Assembly (NCBI GenBank): GCA_020635955.1
Contig: JACJYW010000005.1
Coordinates: 124,001-188,000, forward strand
DNA length: 64,000 nt
Direction of reading: 5' to 3'
Source: Crocinitomicaceae bacterium
GTDB taxonomy: Bacteria; Bacteroidota; Bacteroidia; Flavobacteriales_D; Crocinitomicaceae
Below, piece by piece: positions 26,060 through 34,578 of the stretch. The position numbers and the translations under genes were made by a program. The notes under the pieces are model-generated. The model saw only the letters and a program-made list of their open reading frames with translations. It was not told where the DNA came from and did not search any database. Positions within the stretch are counted from its first letter, which is position 1, and the number at the start of each line of letters is the position of its first letter.

Positions 26060-27949
26060 ATGAAAGAAACCACCTTCATAAAACAGAACAAGAAAAAGTG
26101 GGCTCGCTTTGAGAAATTATCCGGACAAAAAAACAATGATCCAGATGAGGTTGCTGAATTGTTCACCGAGATCACAGAGGACCTGTCTTATGCAAGGACA
26201 TTTTATCCACGTAGATCTGTAAGGGTTTATTTGAATCAATTGGCCCAGGGAGTATTTACCAGTTTATATAAGCAGAGAAAACAGCCCATTGGTAATTTCC
26301 TGAAATTCTGGACGGTTACTTTACCCCTTGAGGTTTATAGGGCAAGACATAACCTGTTAACCGCTTTTTTGTTCTTTGCAGTGGCTATTGTCATAGGTGC
26401 CGTCTCACAACATTACAATCCTGATTTTGCCAAGCTGGTTCTGGGAGATTACTATGTTGAGGCAACTGAACAAAGAATATTAGAAGGTAATCCTATGGGA
26501 ATCTATGGCGAATCTCAGCAGTCTGGGATGTTCGTTCAAATTACCCTTAACAACATTAGAGTCGCTTTTATAGCGTTTGTATCCGGAATTTTTCTGACGC
26601 TGGGAACATATGTGGTACTGTTGGGAAATGGTATCATGTTGGGCTGTTTTCAATGGTGGTTCAAAACAAAAGGATTGTTGTTAACATCCTTTTTAGCGAT
26701 TTGGATCCATGGTGCTTTTGAGATCTCTTCTATTGTAATTGCCGGAGCCGCCGGAATCACATTGGGCAACGGTATATTATTTCCAAGATCTTATTCGAGA
26801 GTGCAATCATTGATCTTTTCCGCAAAACGCGGATTGACCATATTGTTGTCCCTTATCCCATTTTTCATAATTGCAGGGTTTTTAGAAAGCTATGTGACAA
26901 GACATTATCAAACCATGCCCGACGGAATGAAATGGTTGATCATCTTGTTTTCATTTGCTGTTATCATATTGTATTATGTTGTTTTTCCTTTTGTTGTAGC
27001 CAGAAAGCATCCTGATAAAATTGCAGTCAAAGAGATTCCTCGATTTATACCTGATAGAAAGATCGAATGGAATAGGATCAGAAAAGTAGCTGAGGTATTT
27101 ACGGATACTTTTTACCTGTTCATCAAATATTCCAGAAATATTTCGCGCATATTTTTCACTTTGATCCTGCCACTGGCATTAGTGCTAACGGCAGTCATTT
27201 TTGCCATTGAATTCTATAAGTTCGATTATGATCTCACCATGATCGAAACTTTCAGAACACTATTTGGAACTGGTGTTTTCTTCACCTGGTACAAGTTTCT
27301 TGGTTGGAGTTTGATTCTGGCATTGTTGTTCCTTGATGTTTTTTATGTAATCCAGGCGGATGAGGATGCACCTCTTTTTAAGGGATATTTCAAGTTTCTT
27401 TTAAGGCATTTGGTTTGGATGTATCTCTTTGCTTTAGGAGCCTTTTCAATCTTTGTGTTCGCACCTTTTTATCTGTTATTATTGAGCATTCTTGTAGCAC
27501 CATTCATAGGAATGATCCCAGCTATTATAGTACATGAAAGAAAAGACTTTTTCACCGCATTTGGAAATTCATTTTCATTAGGAAAAGGCGCTTATGGTGA
27601 TTCTTTGGGGTCGTTTACCATTTTTATTCTCATTTATTTCATTTTTTCATTCATCCTGGAAAATCCTATTGGTGGAGGATTTGGAGAATTTGATATCATA
27701 TCTTTAATAGATGGCGTGATCAAGGATCTAACCATTACTGTTTTTGACAGATATGCCGTAATCATTTCATTTGTCAATTGTCTTTTATTTCTACTGTTCT
27801 TGTTTTTAATGATCGGGATCTATGCACTATCATTTTCTTTATCTTATTATTCATCAAATGAGATTAAAACAGCTAAAGGAATGTATGATAAACTGGGTGA
27901 TTTTGGGAAAAGGAACAAGCAATTTGAAACGGATCTAGATTATGATTAA
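26060..27949 (+). CDS. SpoIIM-family membrane protein fused to a second membrane domain
   Basis: 629 residues. Residues 1-320 are a Bacteroidota SpoIIM-like protein: a soluble N-terminal part (FIKQNKKKWARFEKL, EDLSYARTFYPRRSV) and about six helices with AIWIHGAFEISSIVIAGAAG. Residues of about 330-615 form a second helical membrane domain (FYLFIKYSRNISRIFFTLIL, then FAPFYLLLLSILVAPFIGMI and others) of a kind often encoded by a separate gene. The Bacteroidota SpoIIM homologue is not a sporulation protein; it travels with DUF4129, MoxR and DUF58 genes. Here it is the first of five genes in one tight operon. No RDD-family gene, which is commonly next to it, is present. Confidence 0.8.
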   Translation: MKETTFIKQNKKKWARFEKLSGQKNNDPDEVAELFTEITEDLSYARTFYPRRSVRVYLNQLAQGVFTSLYKQRKQPIGNFLKFWTVTLPLEVYRARHNLLTAFLFFAVAIVIGAVSQHYNPDFAKLVLGDYYVEATEQRILEGNPMGIYGESQQSGMFVQITLNNIRVAFIAFVSGIFLTLGTYVVLLGNGIMLGCFQWWFKTKGLLLTSFLAIWIHGAFEISSIVIAGAAGITLGNGILFPRSYSRVQSLIFSAKRGLTILLSLIPFFIIAGFLESYVTRHYQTMPDGMKWLIILFSFAVIILYYVVFPFVVARKHPDKIAVKEIPRFIPDRKIEWNRIRKVAEVFTDTFYLFIKYSRNISRIFFTLILPLALVLTAVIFAIEFYKFDYDLTMIETFRTLFGTGVFFTWYKFLGWSLILALLFLDVFYVIQADEDAPLFKGYFKFLLRHLVWMYLFALGAFSIFVFAPFYLLLLSILVAPFIGMIPAIIVHERKDFFTAFGNSFSLGKGAYGDSLGSFTIFILIYFIFSFILENPIGGGFGEFDIISLIDGVIKDLTITVFDRYAVIISFVNCLLFLLFLFLMIGIYALSFSLSYYSSNEIKTAKGMYDKLGDFGKRNKQFETDLDYD

Positions 27950-28751
27950 GCGGTTGTTGGGCATATTGTTTTTAATTCTCCCTCTTTCTTCTTTTTTGCA
28001 GGAGGATGATGGTAATAAATTGTATGAACATCAATTAGATGAGGAAAAGTGGGAGAAAATTCGTGATGGCATTCGATATGAAGGCCATGAAAATGGTCCG
28101 GGAAGAAGATGGACCTATGAAAGTGACAAGGAATACAATGATGCGAAAAAAAGGTATGGTAGTGGAAGCGGCAATGGAAATGGCGGAGGAGGTAATGGAT
28201 CAGGAGGAAGTGGTTCCGGAGCATCTTCGCCCAGATCAAATACACCACCACCGCGAACTTCAACCCCGCCAAGATTCAATCCGCCAAATATTGGAGGACT
28301 GGGGACATTCGGTTATGTTCTATTGATCATTTTTATAGCAGCAATCGCAGTTCTTATTTTCTACATGTTCCTAAAAGCACCAAGAGACGGAAAAAGTGTT
28401 GGTGCTCCAATCGAAATTGAAGATGTTAATCCTACAGAAATTCCTCTTTCTGAATTGCAAAGATTACTTCAGGAGGCCTTGTCAAAAGGTGATTACAGGG
28501 GAGCAATTCGTATCTATTTCATTTTCATTATCCGTGACCTTGCACAAAAGAGATGGATTAACTGGGAAAAAGAAAAGACAAATTTCCACTATTTGAGAGA
28601 GATGTCTGGTAAAGCTGAATTTGATGATTTCAATCGATCAGTGAGTTACTTTGAGATCATCTGGTATGGGAAAAGGGAAATTGATGCAGGTAAGTTTGAA
28701 GAAGTAAAGCCAAATTTCACCAGATTTTTGGATAAACTCGGGGTAAAATAG
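27942..28751 (+). CDS. DUF4129 domain protein
   Basis: 269 residues. A signal peptide (about 1-19) is followed by a short charged region, a Gly/Ser/Asn-rich linker (about 70-115) and a membrane helix (about 121-144). The cytoplasmic C-terminal domain has the DUF4129 pattern (YRGAIRIYFIFIIRDLAQK, WEKEKTNFHYLREM, FEIIWYGKREID). It overlaps the SpoIIM fusion gene by eight bases and ends one base before the DUF4350 gene, so translation is coupled on both sides. The function is unknown; its place in a MoxR/DUF58 cluster suggests a membrane component of that system. Confidence 0.85.
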   Translation: MIKRLLGILFLILPLSSFLQEDDGNKLYEHQLDEEKWEKIRDGIRYEGHENGPGRRWTYESDKEYNDAKKRYGSGSGNGNGGGGNGSGGSGSGASSPRSNTPPPRTSTPPRFNPPNIGGLGTFGYVLLIIFIAAIAVLIFYMFLKAPRDGKSVGAPIEIEDVNPTEIPLSELQRLLQEALSKGDYRGAIRIYFIFIIRDLAQKRWINWEKEKTNFHYLREMSGKAEFDDFNRSVSYFEIIWYGKREIDAGKFEEVKPNFTRFLDKLGVK

Positions 28752-30032
28752 TTGAAGAACAAGTGGGTTAAAATATCGATCATTGGCGGTGTTGTTGTGC
28801 TATTCATTGTACTCCTTTATTACTTTGGAGGTAAATGGGGCAAAGATGAAGAAACATTTGTGACGGATGATTGGACAGAAACTTATTATCCAAATGACAA
28901 GGGGCCTTATGGAACTTACGTTCTCAAGGAATTATTAGATACAGCAGGCCTTTTTGGCAATTTTATTCAGCTTCAGGTGGATGTGAAGGAATCCCTTGAG
29001 GATGATCCTGATGTCAATGACATTTACTTTTTTGTGGGAAACACCAACTATTTGCCTGATTCTTCAGCAGAATATCTGATGGATTTTGTTGCAAAGGGAA
29101 ACACTGCATTTATGTCTTGTCGCCAATTACCTGATTATTTAGTTGAAGAACTTTTTTTAAATGAGGATTATGTGTTCACCACTACATCTGACAGCATTCA
29201 ATATCTCAAATTCACACATCCAGATCTAGAAGCCAAAAGACATAAATTCAAATACATATACAACAATGAAACAGCCAACAGAGAATGGCATTATTTTGAT
29301 GAATATGAATTTGATCTGCCCAGAGATGCTGAGCCTGTTTTGTTAGGAACCAACACAAAAGATCAATGGAATTTTGTCAAGATCAGGTATGGTAGGGGTT
29401 ACATTTTCTTACACTCTATGCCTTATTGCTTTACGAATATTTCTATGCTAAAAAGGGATGGATTTATTTATGCTGAACGGGTGATCGAGCACATCCCTCC
29501 GGGCAGAGTGCAATGGGACAGATACAATTTGAATTACCATTATTCTTCGAATGATGATGGCCAAAGTGAGAATGGTGGAGAGGAACGCAGAAGTATCCTT
29601 GAATTCATTCTGGCTCATCCACCTTTGGTTTGGTCACTATTGATCCTATTGATAGGTGCAATTCTATATGCTATTTTCAAAGGAAAACGTATGCAGGAAG
29701 TAATTCCGGCCGCGGAATTGAAGGAGAACACATCTTTACAGTATATTAATACACTTTCGTCACTGTATATGCAGCATGGATCTCATAGTAAACTGATCCA
29801 TTTAAAGAGAAAGACGTTCCTCAATTTTATTGGAGAGAGATATTACATCATTGCCCAAAAACCAGATGATAAATTCATAGATAAGGTTGCTGTCAAATCA
29901 CAAGTTGAACGCGAAAAGATCAAAGAGATCTTTTTATTGTTCGATCAATTAGACGGTGGATTACAAGTAACGGATGACGCTTTGATCGAGCTCCACCGCA
30001 AAATAGAATACTTTTATAAAAAATGTAGATAA
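28752..30032 (+). CDS. DUF4350 domain protein
   Basis: 426 residues from a TTG start directly after the preceding stop codon; no ATG is suitably placed. An N-terminal helix (about 7-25) anchors it. An extracytoplasmic domain follows (WTETYYPNDKGPYGTYVLKELLDT, then DDPDVNDIYFFVGNTNYLPD), which matches DUF4350, a domain with an alpha/beta fold. A second helix (about 290-308) leads to a cytoplasmic C-terminal domain of about 115 residues. Its end overlaps the MoxR start by one base (TAATG). The function is unknown and context links it to the MoxR/DUF58 module. Confidence 0.82.
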   Translation: MKNKWVKISIIGGVVVLFIVLLYYFGGKWGKDEETFVTDDWTETYYPNDKGPYGTYVLKELLDTAGLFGNFIQLQVDVKESLEDDPDVNDIYFFVGNTNYLPDSSAEYLMDFVAKGNTAFMSCRQLPDYLVEELFLNEDYVFTTTSDSIQYLKFTHPDLEAKRHKFKYIYNNETANREWHYFDEYEFDLPRDAEPVLLGTNTKDQWNFVKIRYGRGYIFLHSMPYCFTNISMLKRDGFIYAERVIEHIPPGRVQWDRYNLNYHYSSNDDGQSENGGEERRSILEFILAHPPLVWSLLILLIGAILYAIFKGKRMQEVIPAAELKENTSLQYINTLSSLYMQHGSHSKLIHLKRKTFLNFIGERYYIIAQKPDDKFIDKVAVKSQVEREKIKEIFLLFDQLDGGLQVTDDALIELHRKIEYFYKKCR

Positions 30033-31129
30033 TGGAAGAACAAAACAACACAAATCCTGAAGAGGAAAAAAACGAAACTCAGGCACAGGGTTCATCTGGT
30101 GTGGATCCAATTCAGCCGGTGACGCCTCCAACAGGCATGTCATATACAACTGAAGCTAGTCAAATGTTCTCGTCCGGACTTAACCTTGGTTTTATTAATC
30201 AAAAAGTCACGGCTACGAGAGAAGAGATCGGTAAGTATGTAATTGGTCAACATGATATGGTAGACCTGCTGTTAATTAGCATTTTTTCCAATGGGCATGT
30301 ATTATTGGAAGGTGTGCCCGGAGTTGCAAAGACGCTTACAGCTAAGGTTTTATCAAAGACGCTATCAGTAGATTTTGCCAGAATACAATTCACACCCGAT
30401 CTAATGCCTTCTGATGTTATAGGTACATCTGTTTTTAACCTTCAAAGCTCAGAGTTTACCTTTAAAAAGGGTCCGGTTTTCTCAAACATAGTATTGATAG
30501 ATGAGATAAACAGGGCTCCAGCTAAAACACAGGCAGCTCTTTTTGAGGTGATGGAAGAACGTCAAATTTCATATGATGGTAAGGTTTATAAAATGGAGTT
30601 TCCATTTTTAGTTTTAGCTACTCAAAATCCTGTGGAACAAGAAGGAACTTATAATTTGCCCGAAGCTCAGCTGGACAGATTCTTGTTCAAGATCAAGATA
30701 AACTATCCAACCATGTATGAAGAACAGGAGATACTAAAGCGTTACAAGAATGCTATTAAATTTCCTCCTTTGGATGATATTAAAGGAATCTTCACCCCTA
30801 AAGACCTTCAGGATGTTCAGGAAATTGTAGAAAAGGTAAGGGTGGAAGATCAAATTTTGAAATACATTGCTGAGATCACGGATAAGACGAGAAATCATGC
30901 AAAGCTATATTTGGGAGGATCACCAAGAGCATCTCTTTCAATGTTGAAATCAGCTAAAGCTTTTGCAGCAATTAGAGGTAGAGATTTTGTAATTCCTGAT
31001 GATGTTCAATTTGTGGCACCCCATGTATTGAATCATAGATTGATCATGACCCCTGAAGCTGAAATGGAAGGAATTTCCGTGGAACAAATAATTCAAGAGA
31101 TCATAGGAGAAGTAGAAGTACCAAGATAA
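30032..31129 (+). CDS. MoxR-family AAA+ ATPase
   Basis: 365 residues, slightly longer than typical MoxR because of an acidic, proline-rich N-terminus of about 50 residues. Walker A is GVPGVAKT (94-101), Walker B VLIDEINRAP, and sensor 1 lies in LATQNPVEQEGTYNLPEAQLDRF, the MoxR/RavA hallmark. The C-terminal lid domain has GGSPRASLSMLKSAKA. MoxR ATPases act as chaperones that mature or activate partner proteins, often with vWA-domain partners; the DUF58 protein encoded next is the likely partner here. It is cytoplasmic. Confidence 0.95.
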   Translation: MEEQNNTNPEEEKNETQAQGSSGVDPIQPVTPPTGMSYTTEASQMFSSGLNLGFINQKVTATREEIGKYVIGQHDMVDLLLISIFSNGHVLLEGVPGVAKTLTAKVLSKTLSVDFARIQFTPDLMPSDVIGTSVFNLQSSEFTFKKGPVFSNIVLIDEINRAPAKTQAALFEVMEERQISYDGKVYKMEFPFLVLATQNPVEQEGTYNLPEAQLDRFLFKIKINYPTMYEEQEILKRYKNAIKFPPLDDIKGIFTPKDLQDVQEIVEKVRVEDQILKYIAEITDKTRNHAKLYLGGSPRASLSMLKSAKAFAAIRGRDFVIPDDVQFVAPHVLNHRLIMTPEAEMEGISVEQIIQEIIGEVEVPR

Positions 31130-31130
31130 T

Positions 31131-32459
31131 ATGCGTTTTTTAAGAGGTTTATACCTGTCATATGAATTCTTTATTGGTCTGCTAATACTAGCAGTCTTAT
31201 TCGTGCTTGGATTCATTTATTCAGGTTTATTCCTGGTAGCACAAGGAGCATTTGCTGTGTTTTTTGCATTATTCTTCCTAGAGCTTTTTGTGCTGCATGT
31301 TAAACGCAAACCCATTTCCGGTCACCGTATTGTGATGAATCCACTCTCAGTGGGAGATGACAATACTGTTAGTATCAAGGTGGTGAATAGATATGGATTC
31401 CCTGTCAGAGCGGTGATCTATGATAATCCACCTAAACAACTTCAGTTAAGAGACAAGCATTTCAAAACCTTTATTGGTCCAAGCAAGGCTAAGGAATTTA
31501 CTTACTTTGTTCATCCAACAGATAGAGGGGAATATAAGTTCCATGACGTTTATGTTTATGTTTCTGCACTTACCAATCTGGTTCAAAGAAAGTGCATTAT
31601 CGAAGCCACAGAAACCATTGCCGCTTATCCTTCCATTTTGCAGATGAAACAATATGAGCTTAAAGTATTTGCTCAAACGGCTGCCACAGGAATTAAAAAG
31701 ATAAGAAGGTTAGGACACAACAACGAGTTCGAGCAGATCAAAAATTACGTTCAGGGAGATGATATCAGAACCGTGAACTGGAAGGCTACCTCTCGCCGTA
31801 ATGAATTAATGGTCAATCAATATCAGGATGAACGTGAGCAACAAGTTTATGCTATTATAGATAAAAGTCGTTCTATGCGTATGCCGTTCAATGACCTGAC
31901 ATTATTGGATTATGCTATCAATTCTACCCTGGCATTTTCAAATGTATGTTTAAGAAAAGGCGATAAGGCTGGCTTGATCACTTTTTCAGATAAATTGGGT
32001 TCTAAATTGGCGGCGGAGCGCACTAAGAATCAATTAAGCAGGATCATGGAGATCCTTTATAGACAAAAAACCAGATTCCTTGAAGCGAATTATGAGATCT
32101 TGTATCATGGTATTCGTAATCATGTTAAGGGTAGATCATTGATCATGCTTTACACTAACATTGAATCTGATTATGCTTTAAAGAGGATACTTCCACTATT
32201 ACGTAGGATCAATCAGTTGCATGTATTAGTGGTGATCTTCTTTGAAAATACAGAGGTTGATAAGGCTGCACACATGGAACCTCAGCATGTTAGGGACATC
32301 TATCTCAAGACCTTCGCAGAGAAGTATAAAATGGATAAGAAAAAGGTGGCCATGGAGTTGCGTAAGAACGGAATTCAAACGGTACTAACAACACCTGAAA
32401 AACTTACCATTGATTCTATCAATAAGTATTTAGAGCTAAAGGCCAGGGGAGTTATTTGA
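31131..32459 (+). CDS. DUF58 (vWA-like) membrane-associated protein
   Basis: 442 residues. Two hydrophobic helices (about 12-60) precede a beta-rich domain. The DUF58 core follows: DIRTVNWKATSRRNELMVNQ, then AIIDKSRSMRMPFNDLTLLD, where DKSRS corresponds to the metal-binding DxSxS motif of von Willebrand A domains. The family acts with MoxR ATPases, and this gene starts one base after the MoxR stop. It is the last gene of the five-gene operon. The target of the module is unknown; cell-envelope integrity and stress roles are reported for some relatives. Confidence 0.9.
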   Translation: MRFLRGLYLSYEFFIGLLILAVLFVLGFIYSGLFLVAQGAFAVFFALFFLELFVLHVKRKPISGHRIVMNPLSVGDDNTVSIKVVNRYGFPVRAVIYDNPPKQLQLRDKHFKTFIGPSKAKEFTYFVHPTDRGEYKFHDVYVYVSALTNLVQRKCIIEATETIAAYPSILQMKQYELKVFAQTAATGIKKIRRLGHNNEFEQIKNYVQGDDIRTVNWKATSRRNELMVNQYQDEREQQVYAIIDKSRSMRMPFNDLTLLDYAINSTLAFSNVCLRKGDKAGLITFSDKLGSKLAAERTKNQLSRIMEILYRQKTRFLEANYEILYHGIRNHVKGRSLIMLYTNIESDYALKRILPLLRRINQLHVLVVIFFENTEVDKAAHMEPQHVRDIYLKTFAEKYKMDKKKVAMELRKNGIQTVLTTPEKLTIDSINKYLELKARGVI

Positions 32460-32558
32460 TTTTTTGCGATAAACGCAAAACACAATTCCTTCAAGCGGAA
32501 TTCAATTCTTATTTGCGTTCATGTCCAACTAGATTTGCTTTAAGTAAATCAAAGGGTT

Positions 32559-33500
32559 ATGAAAAAGATAGGAATACTTCTAATTGGCAGCTTGACAATA
32601 TTTTTATTATCATGTGGTCATTCTAGAATGAACTTCACACATCAGAAATTCACGCAACTACATGCGTTGAAGCCAGTTTATTCTGAACAAGAAGATAAGA
32701 ATCAAATCCAATTCGTTGAAATTCCATCTCAACGATTATCCAATCAGGATTTATATGACCAACCCGTTACCAATGAGGTTAAAGAGGCCATGGACAGGGG
32801 AGATCTTGTGTTATTGCACTACCAGGGTCAGGATTACATATTGCGTAATCCCCAATTTGATATTATTTATCAATCATTGAGCGGATATTTGGTTGTAGCT
32901 GATCCTAAAGAATATAAAACCAAACAAAGAATTGAGCTGACAATAAAAGAGCTGGAAGAAAATAAGAATGGTTCCAGAACACTTTATCTTAAAGAAGTTG
33001 ATGATGTGAAAACAGTGAGTCAGGAAGAGATAGATAATGAATCCAGTTTATATGAAGATTCTAAGCCAATTAACGAAAAACCTGACTATAGCAAACCTGA
33101 AATAGAAGCGAATTCGCAACCAAAGTTTGATGTTGATAGATCAGAGGTTGAATTTATTCATCACTCAAGACATATTAAGCAAGCTGGTAAGTTAAGAGCG
33201 GCAAGCATTGTGTCATTCCTGGCCATAGCATTGTTCTTAGGGTTTTTCGTTTTTAGTTTCTGGTTTTTTGGAATCCTTGCATTAATGGCATGTATACTAA
33301 CATTTTTCCTGATGGTTGGTGTCGTTGTTAATTATCGCAGATACAAAATTGAATGTGATAGATATGGAATTGAACAACTCCCAGAGCATAAAATTTGGAA
33401 AGGTATAACCTGGTTGGGGTTATTTGTTTTTAGCCTGCCTTTATTGGGAATTCCTATGTTGATACCGATATTGTCAGTGGCATTTCAATCGAGAAAATAG
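32559..33500 (+). CDS. Lipoprotein with C-terminal membrane helices, unknown function
   Basis: 313 residues. The N-terminus is a lipoprotein signal with lipobox FLLSC (C19). The middle part (to about residue 210) is soluble and acidic, with KEYKTKQRIELTIKELEENK. The C-terminus has three hydrophobic helices (about 218-245, 248-265 and 290-310), so the protein would be an inner-membrane lipoprotein rather than an outer-membrane one. I do not recognise the family. It is preceded by two small hairpins after the DUF58 gene and may have its own promoter. Confidence 0.75.
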   Translation: MKKIGILLIGSLTIFLLSCGHSRMNFTHQKFTQLHALKPVYSEQEDKNQIQFVEIPSQRLSNQDLYDQPVTNEVKEAMDRGDLVLLHYQGQDYILRNPQFDIIYQSLSGYLVVADPKEYKTKQRIELTIKELEENKNGSRTLYLKEVDDVKTVSQEEIDNESSLYEDSKPINEKPDYSKPEIEANSQPKFDVDRSEVEFIHHSRHIKQAGKLRAASIVSFLAIALFLGFFVFSFWFFGILALMACILTFFLMVGVVVNYRRYKIECDRYGIEQLPEHKIWKGITWLGLFVFSLPLLGIPMLIPILSVAFQSRK

Positions 33501-33506
33501 AGAAGT

Positions 33507-33529
33507 TGGGGGAGCATTAAACTCCCCCA
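33507..33529. terminator. Hairpin between convergent genes
   Basis: A perfect stem TGGGGGAG (33507-33514) / CTCCCCCA (33522-33529) with a seven-base loop lies between two stop codons. The T-runs beside it are weak, so termination may be inefficient. Confidence 0.6.
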
Positions 33530-33534
33530 TTAAA

Positions 33535-34365
33535 TTAAATTTTTAGTCCCACCACACAAACATCATCTATTTGGTCGTATTTACCTTTCCAGTTCTCAAA
33601 CGAAAGTTCTAATTCTTCCCGTTGATCATCCATTCTCATTTCTTCTAATGAAAGAAGGAGGTTTCGGAAACGTTGGCGGTTGAACTTCTTGATATTTTCT
33701 CCACCAAACTGATCGGTATACCCATCAGAGAATAAGTAGAACTGATCGCCCTCCATTAATTCGAATTCTAATGACTGAAAATCCTTCTCAACTATATCAT
33801 TGTACCCTACTGATGAATTACCTTTTTTAAATTCGATCAATTCATTATTTCTCACCAAAACCGAAGGGCGACCTGCCCCACAAAACGAACCTTTTTTCGT
33901 TTTGAGATTGAATTTACATAACGCGATATCCATCCCATCATAAGTTTGACCAACAGTGAGGTTGTCATTGAATAGTGCTACTAATTCTCTATCAAGTAAT
34001 GAAATAACAGTTGCAGGATCAGACACTCCTTTTCTTCTGATGATCTGTTTTAGAATGGTATTACCTGCAATATTGACCATAGCACCCGGAACGCCATGAC
34101 CTGTACAATCACCAACGGCAAAATAAACGTCATCACCAAAAGTGGCGATCCAGTAAAAATCTCCACTTACAATGTCTTTGGGTTGAAACATGACAAAGGC
34201 ATCTGAAAATGCTTCTTTGAATAATCTTTCGTTTGGAAGAATAGAGCGTTGTAAACTCCCTGCATAACGAATGCTTTCTTCCATTTCTTTTGCCCGAGAT
34301 TCCAAATAGTTGATTCGGCTCTCTGAAACTGTTTTCAAAACATCACTTGTTGCTATCGTTTCCAT
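33535..34365 (-). CDS. PP2C-type (SpoIIE) protein phosphatase
   Basis: 276 residues. An N-terminal helix (RINYLESRAKEMEESIRYAGSLQRSILP, a linker seen before SpoIIE domains) leads to the phosphatase: SGDFYWIATFGDDVYFAVGDCTGHGVPGAMV and DQFYLFSDGYTDQFGG hold the metal-binding acidic residues of PP2C enzymes. There is no receiver or sensor domain in front, so the signal comes from elsewhere. Such phosphatases often work in partner-switching systems with STAS-domain antagonists or in two-component output; no partner is encoded nearby. It is cytoplasmic and transcribed alone. Confidence 0.9.
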   Translation of the reverse strand: METIATSDVLKTVSESRINYLESRAKEMEESIRYAGSLQRSILPNERLFKEAFSDAFVMFQPKDIVSGDFYWIATFGDDVYFAVGDCTGHGVPGAMVNIAGNTILKQIIRRKGVSDPATVISLLDRELVALFNDNLTVGQTYDGMDIALCKFNLKTKKGSFCGAGRPSVLVRNNELIEFKKGNSSVGYNDIVEKDFQSLEFELMEGDQFYLFSDGYTDQFGGENIKKFNRQRFRNLLLSLEEMRMDDQREELELSFENWKGKYDQIDDVCVVGLKI

Positions 34366-34578
34366 AGCACATAATTTTGGATTAGAAATTAAAAATTGAT
34401 TTTCCGATTTTAGAGATCGGTAACTCTTTAGTGCTGATTACCCAATATGGTGACAAATTGGATAGACAATAAACGTCCTGTTGGTGTTACAGAAACACCA
34501 ATGCATTGGATAGATATTTGGACGCGTTACGCACATTACGGCGGTAAAATTAGGAGAAAACTTATTACAAATGATCAA

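Noticed and set aside
28039..28326. A 95-codon plus-strand frame rich in Met and Glu
   Set aside because: It is an out-of-frame reading of the DUF4129 gene's Gly/Ser-rich linker; base repetition there opens several frames.
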